From positions 1 through 6,787 of the forward strand of contig USHB01000081.1 of assembly GCA_900554395.1 (NCBI GenBank): a stretch of 6,787 bases of DNA, given 5' to 3'. The first letter of the stretch is position 1; the number at the start of each line of letters is the position of its first letter. The DNA is from an uncultured Phascolarctobacterium sp. GTDB lineage: Bacteria > Bacillota > Negativicutes > Acidaminococcales > Acidaminococcaceae. Made by a program: the position numbers and the translations under genes. Shown one piece after another: positions 4,263-6,787 of this stretch. Under the pieces are notes generated by a model. The model was given only the letters and a program-made list of their open reading frames with translations, was not told the origin of the DNA and did not search any database.

Positions 4263-4290
4263 AACGCTGTACCCGCATGGATACAGCGTT
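4263..4290 (-). terminator. Intrinsic terminator of the tRNA-Lys transcript
   Basis: AACGCTGTA and TACAGCGTT form a perfect 9-bp stem with a 10-nt loop. On the minus strand the hairpin is followed by TTTTTGTG and more T, so it ends leftward transcription 16 bp past the tRNA 3' end. If integration uses the tRNA 3' end, this terminator lies on the element side and replaces the original one. Confidence 0.8.
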
Positions 4291-4305
4291 GAGCAGATAA
4301 AAAAA

Positions 4306-4335
4306 TGGTGATCCACCCGAGACTCGAACTCGGGA
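4306..4335. other. Probable attachment-site core at the tRNA-Lys 3' end
   Basis: The tRNA 3' end points at the integrase, the usual arrangement when a tyrosine integrase recombines into a tRNA gene and the element restores the 3' end. The core is then expected in the T-arm and acceptor portion here. The second copy would lie beyond the left edge of the window; no copy is present within it, so the exact limits cannot be read. Confidence 0.5.
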
Positions 4336-4381
4336 CACCCTGATTAAAAGTCAGGTGCTCTACCGACTGAGCTAGTGGATC
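4306..4381 (-). tRNA. tRNA-Lys (anticodon UUU)
   Basis: The 76-nt minus-strand sequence folds as a complete tRNA. Acceptor GATCCAC pairs with GTGGATC, followed by discriminator A and an encoded CCA. The D-arm is GCTC/GAGC with GGTA. The anticodon stem CCTGA/TCAGG holds the loop CTTTTAA, so the anticodon is UUU (lysine). The variable loop is GTGTC, and the T-arm CCGAG/CTCGG holds TTCGAGT. It decodes AAA and AAG. It has its own consensus promoter upstream and a terminator downstream, and is the probable integration site of the element to its left. Confidence 0.97.
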
Positions 4382-4424
4382 ACATCCGTTGTTAAAACGT
4401 CAAGCCCGTTTCAGCAACATAACC

Positions 4425-4453
4425 ATTATACAAACCAAAAAAGAAAATGTCAA
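4425..4453 (-). promoter_or_regulatory. Consensus promoter of tRNA-Lys
   Basis: TTGACA (4453-4448), a 17-bp spacer and TATAAT (4430-4425) match consensus exactly on the minus strand. Transcription would start near 4418, leaving a leader of about 37 nt to be removed. The -35 begins 20 bp after the stop of the metallohydrolase gene, and no terminator is seen between them. Confidence 0.92.
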
Positions 4454-4473
4454 GCGTTTTGCAGTAATTTATT

Positions 4474-5373
4474 TTAAAAATTTTCGCTGCTCACAACAGT
4501 ATAACCGCCGTCATCATTTTGCTGAACCCTGCCTATTTCCGGAAAATGCATACCAGCAATCAGTCTGCCGCTCTGACTCAATTCGTGAAGCACTCTTTCA
4601 CGTGTTGCCGCAGCAAGCGCAGGACTTACATCATAAACGCTGCAATAATCAGTGTAGCGCATCTGTATAGGCGCAACATGAATCATATCGCCGACAATGG
4701 TCAGCGCTTTATCGCCGCTTACAATATCATAGCAAGTATGCCCCATTGTATGCCCGTTGGCGTTACGCGCAGTAATGCCCGGCACTACTTCGTCATCATA
4801 ATCAAACAGCGCAATTCTGCCTTCATAGGCTTTAGCAACGCGGCGCGCCAGCGCGATAAATTCAGGCTCGCGGTCAGCGCCCATTACTACCCAGCGGTTA
4901 TATTCTTTATCCGCAATGTGTAGGATTGCCTTAGGATAAACGGCTTTGCCACCGTTAATAAGACCGGAAATATGGTCAACGTCCATATGCGTCAGCAAAA
5001 TATCCGTTACTTTTTCTGCCGGTACACCATACATGGCAAGGTATTCCACGGTTTTTCCATCAATGCCGCTTTCTGTTCCCCAACCGCTGTCAACCAACAC
5101 ATTTTTTCCTAAGGCCTTAATAAGATACGTACGCGTAATGGTTTTATGTTCGCCGTTTGGCATCAGCGCCATACGCTCCGGATAATTTGCAAGATCCGGG
5201 AAGATTTCGCTGTACAAGGTCAACGGGCTTTCATCAAAAGCATAAACAGTTATTTCGCCCAACTCTACTTTCTGCGCAGGAGCAAGTTCAGCCGCCAGCG
5301 CTTGTGCGGCAACAGCCAGCAGCATTACTGCCGCCATAAAAAGAGTTAATAACTTTTTCCGCAAGCCTTTCAT
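4474..5373 (-). CDS. Exported metallo-beta-lactamase-fold hydrolase
   Basis: This 299-aa protein starts with a signal peptide (MKGLRKK, then a hydrophobic core to about 25, probable cleavage after AQALA), so it acts outside the cytoplasm. The mature part is a metallo-beta-lactamase fold. LLTHMDVDHISG (127-138) supplies H129, D133 and H134; ANGHTMGH gives H212; VGDMIH gives D229; and AGMHFP gives H276. The second histidine of the usual HxHxDH is aspartate (D131). The layout recalls lactonase and organophosphate-hydrolase relatives, but the substrate is unknown. The ATG at 5373 is chosen because AAGGAGG (5388-5382) lies 8 nt upstream; an adjacent TTG at 5376 would be only 5 nt away. It begins 18 nt after the MFS transporter gene, so the two form an operon. 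Confidence 0.85.
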   Translation of the reverse strand: MKGLRKKLLTLFMAAVMLLAVAAQALAAELAPAQKVELGEITVYAFDESPLTLYSEIFPDLANYPERMALMPNGEHKTITRTYLIKALGKNVLVDSGWGTESGIDGKTVEYLAMYGVPAEKVTDILLTHMDVDHISGLINGGKAVYPKAILHIADKEYNRWVVMGADREPEFIALARRVAKAYEGRIALFDYDDEVVPGITARNANGHTMGHTCYDIVSGDKALTIVGDMIHVAPIQMRYTDYCSVYDVSPALAAATRERVLHELSQSGRLIAGMHFPEIGRVQQNDDGGYTVVSSENF

Positions 5374-5391
5374 CAATAAAACCTCCTTAAA

Positions 5392-6564
5392 TTACGCACC
5401 CTTCAAGCCGAGCGGGCGTCCGGCATAAACGCGGGCGCACATAAAAACAAAACACAGTGCCAAAAAAATTACGCCGCCAAACATCATTACTTCCATGCCA
5501 AATGCGGCAATAATTTCGCCGCACAAAACAGTACCGAAAGTTGTGCCAAGATTTGCCGCAGTCAAAAATAATCCGTTGGCAAAATCCGGCGCTTCCGGCG
5601 CAGCGGAAGTAATCCAGTACTGGTTTATATTTACGTTAACACCGCCCAAAATACCCCACAACAATGTAATGGCAAGCACGGCAGAACCGGAAGCTCCTGT
5701 AAAATAAAATACAGTAAAAACGGCCGCCAAGGCTATCGGGAACAAAACAGCAGTACGCACCGGGGCTTTGCTTAACAAATGCCCGCCAAGCACATTACCG
5801 GCAATATTAGCCGCTCCGTAAATTAAAAGCACGCCGCTGATAGTATTCCACGAAAGTTTTGTAATGCTTTCAAGATAACCGGAAAAGAAACCAAACACAC
5901 CAAAAACGGCGCCATTCATAAAAATGATTCCGATAATTGAAAGTATAAGCACCGGCCGTTTTAATAAACCAAGCTGTTCTTTGTAAGAAACGCGCTCTGC
6001 AACAGGCAGGGAAGGCACAAATAAAAGCGTTGCCGCAAAAGCAAGCAGGTTGCCTGCCGCAAATACCGCCATTGCCGCATCAAGCGAAAAATTGCTGGCG
6101 ACAAAACTGCTTATCGGCACGCCAAGCACCATTCCGGCAGATACACCGACAATTACCTTGGCAACTGCTTTAAGCCGGTCCTCTTCCGGCACCGAAGTAC
6201 CTGCTACGCTGAATGCCAGCGAACAATACACGGGATGAAAAATTGCCGGTATAACCCTTGCCAGCAAAGCAACGGTAAAATTATCCGTAAAAATACTTAT
6301 GATATTGCCAATTGAAAAAAGGCCAAGCACCAACAGCATTACTTTTTTACGGTCAATACCGCTGAACAAAAGCGGCATTACAGGGCCGGAAAAAGCCACC
6401 GCCAAGGCAAACATGCTTATTAATAAACCCGCATGCGAAATAGTAATGCCAAAACGTTCGGCCAGTAACGGCAAAATACCTATAACGCCCATTTCTGTAT
6501 TGATAATGCTGAAAACGCCAACCGTTAAAATAAAAATCAATAAATTATTTTTAGATGTCAGCAC
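5392..6564 (-). CDS. Major facilitator superfamily transporter, DHA1/AraJ-type
   Basis: This 390-aa protein is hydrophobic throughout, with about 12 membrane helices, consistent with a complete MFS carrier of the drug:H+ antiporter-1 type. After helix 2 a motif-A-like loop reads SGIDRKKVML (68-77). GVSAGMVLGVP (140-150) in helix 5 resembles the antiporter motif C of AraJ/PbuE-type exporters. The best general role is efflux of a small molecule across the cytoplasmic membrane; the substrate cannot be read. The start is GTG at 6564, supported by AAAGGAG (6578-6572) 7 nt upstream. The exported metallohydrolase follows 18 nt downstream, so export and extracellular hydrolysis may serve the same compound class (inference). 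Confidence 0.88.
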   Translation of the reverse strand: MLTSKNNLLIFILTVGVFSIINTEMGVIGILPLLAERFGITISHAGLLISMFALAVAFSGPVMPLLFSGIDRKKVMLLVLGLFSIGNIISIFTDNFTVALLARVIPAIFHPVYCSLAFSVAGTSVPEEDRLKAVAKVIVGVSAGMVLGVPISSFVASNFSLDAAMAVFAAGNLLAFAATLLFVPSLPVAERVSYKEQLGLLKRPVLILSIIGIIFMNGAVFGVFGFFSGYLESITKLSWNTISGVLLIYGAANIAGNVLGGHLLSKAPVRTAVLFPIALAAVFTVFYFTGASGSAVLAITLLWGILGGVNVNINQYWITSAAPEAPDFANGLFLTAANLGTTFGTVLCGEIIAAFGMEVMMFGGVIFLALCFVFMCARVYAGRPLGLKGA

Positions 6565-6609
6565 AATAAAACTCCTTTCTGAAATTCTGCCTTCATAATT
6601 GCCATACTT

Positions 6610-6638
6610 ATTATAAAAAAGCCTATTAGCAAAAACAA
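6610..6638 (-). promoter_or_regulatory. Probable promoter of the MFS-hydrolase operon
   Basis: TATAAT (6615-6610) lies on the minus strand with a 17-bp spacer to a weak -35, TTGTTT (6638-6633). The start would be near 6603, about 40 nt before the GTG. The poor -35 suggests low or activated expression. Confidence 0.55.
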
Positions 6639-6648
6639 ATACTTAATT

Positions 6649-6685
6649 TCAACAAATAACATGCTTATAAGGCATATTTTGTTGA
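6649..6685. promoter_or_regulatory. Large imperfect inverted repeat upstream of the MFS operon
   Basis: TCAACAAATAACATGC (6649-6664) is mirrored by GGCATATTTTGTTGA (6671-6685) with few mismatches around a TTATAA centre. It sits just upstream of the -35 of the MFS promoter. It is a candidate operator for a regulator acting on this operon or on a divergent gene to the right of the window. The remaining bases to 6787 hold only a weak rightward promoter-like TTTACA (6708-6713) with a TA-rich -10 region. Confidence 0.4.
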
Positions 6686-6787
6686 GAAGGCATTTTTTAT
6701 CAGCCTATTTACAAATGACAAATAAGGTGTATTATATAGTATGATGTAAGCAAATGCTAACTTTTTGAAATTATACATTTTAATTTA

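Noticed and set aside
1..4305. A second copy of the tRNA-Lys 3' end as the other attachment site
   Set aside because: No match to the segment 4306-4335 was seen elsewhere in the window; the other end of the element must lie left of it.
4389..5349. Rightward open frames opposite the metallohydrolase gene
   Set aside because: They are antisense shadows: no ribosome binding sites, no recognisable domain, and the minus-strand gene with signal peptide and metal motifs accounts for the region.
5374..5376. TTG at 5376 as start of the metallohydrolase
   Set aside because: The ATG immediately after it has the better spacing to AAGGAGG (8 nt versus 5 nt) and gives a normal signal peptide.
5495..6598. 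Rightward open frames opposite the MFS gene
   Set aside because: They show the Pro/Ala/Thr-rich composition expected from the reverse of membrane-protein codons and have no start signals.

Overview
The window is the int/immunity end of an integrated mobile element (ICE or prophage-like), joined at a tRNA-Lys gene to ordinary chromosome. The host looks like a Bacillota member: strong AAGGAGG-type ribosome binding sites, TTGACA-N17-TATAAT promoters, a tRNA with encoded CCA, and an ImmR/ImmA/tyrosine-integrase layout like ICEBs1. A gut Negativicutes or Clostridia species is my best guess, with low confidence.

Layout. At 1-413 is a divergent control region. Leftward run a 63-aa Cro-like HTH gene and the start of a second gene cut by the window edge. 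Rightward is a 157-aa XRE repressor (ImmR-like). Two consensus promoters lie back to back (-35 boxes 6 bp apart) and are overlaid by different perfect palindromes, the classic look of a lysogeny/excision switch. Rightward from the repressor comes an ImmA/IrrE metalloprotease (891-1310), then a very AT-rich two-gene cargo (1324-2837): a 351-aa putative DNA-binding protein and a Doc-type Fic toxin, joined by an ATGA overlap. These four genes look like one lysogenic-state operon, with the toxin-antitoxin-like pair in the cargo slot between immA and int.

The stretch 2838-3200 is the most unusual. It holds (i) a candidate minus-strand small RNA with its own promoter, two hairpins with identical 7-nt loops and a terminator; (ii) an overlapping plus-strand leader whose antiterminator and terminator are mutually exclusive and end directly at an ATG; and (iii) 17 codons of a serine recombinase N-terminus fused out of frame to a tyrosine integrase. 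The fusion appears to have destroyed the integrase start codon: its AP2-like N-terminal domain is intact but no ATG/GTG/TTG precedes it in frame. This resembles plasmid-type countertranscript attenuation (pT181/pIP501) placed in front of a recombinase.

The integrase body (3201-4151) ends 155 bp from the 3' end of tRNA-Lys(UUU) (4306-4381, minus), the probable attachment site. Between them are two intrinsic terminators and a pair of direct repeats that may be integrase arm sites. Beyond the tRNA lies chromosome: a minus-strand operon of a 12-TM MFS transporter (5392-6564) and an exported metallo-beta-lactamase-fold hydrolase (4474-5373), with a promoter and a large inverted repeat upstream.
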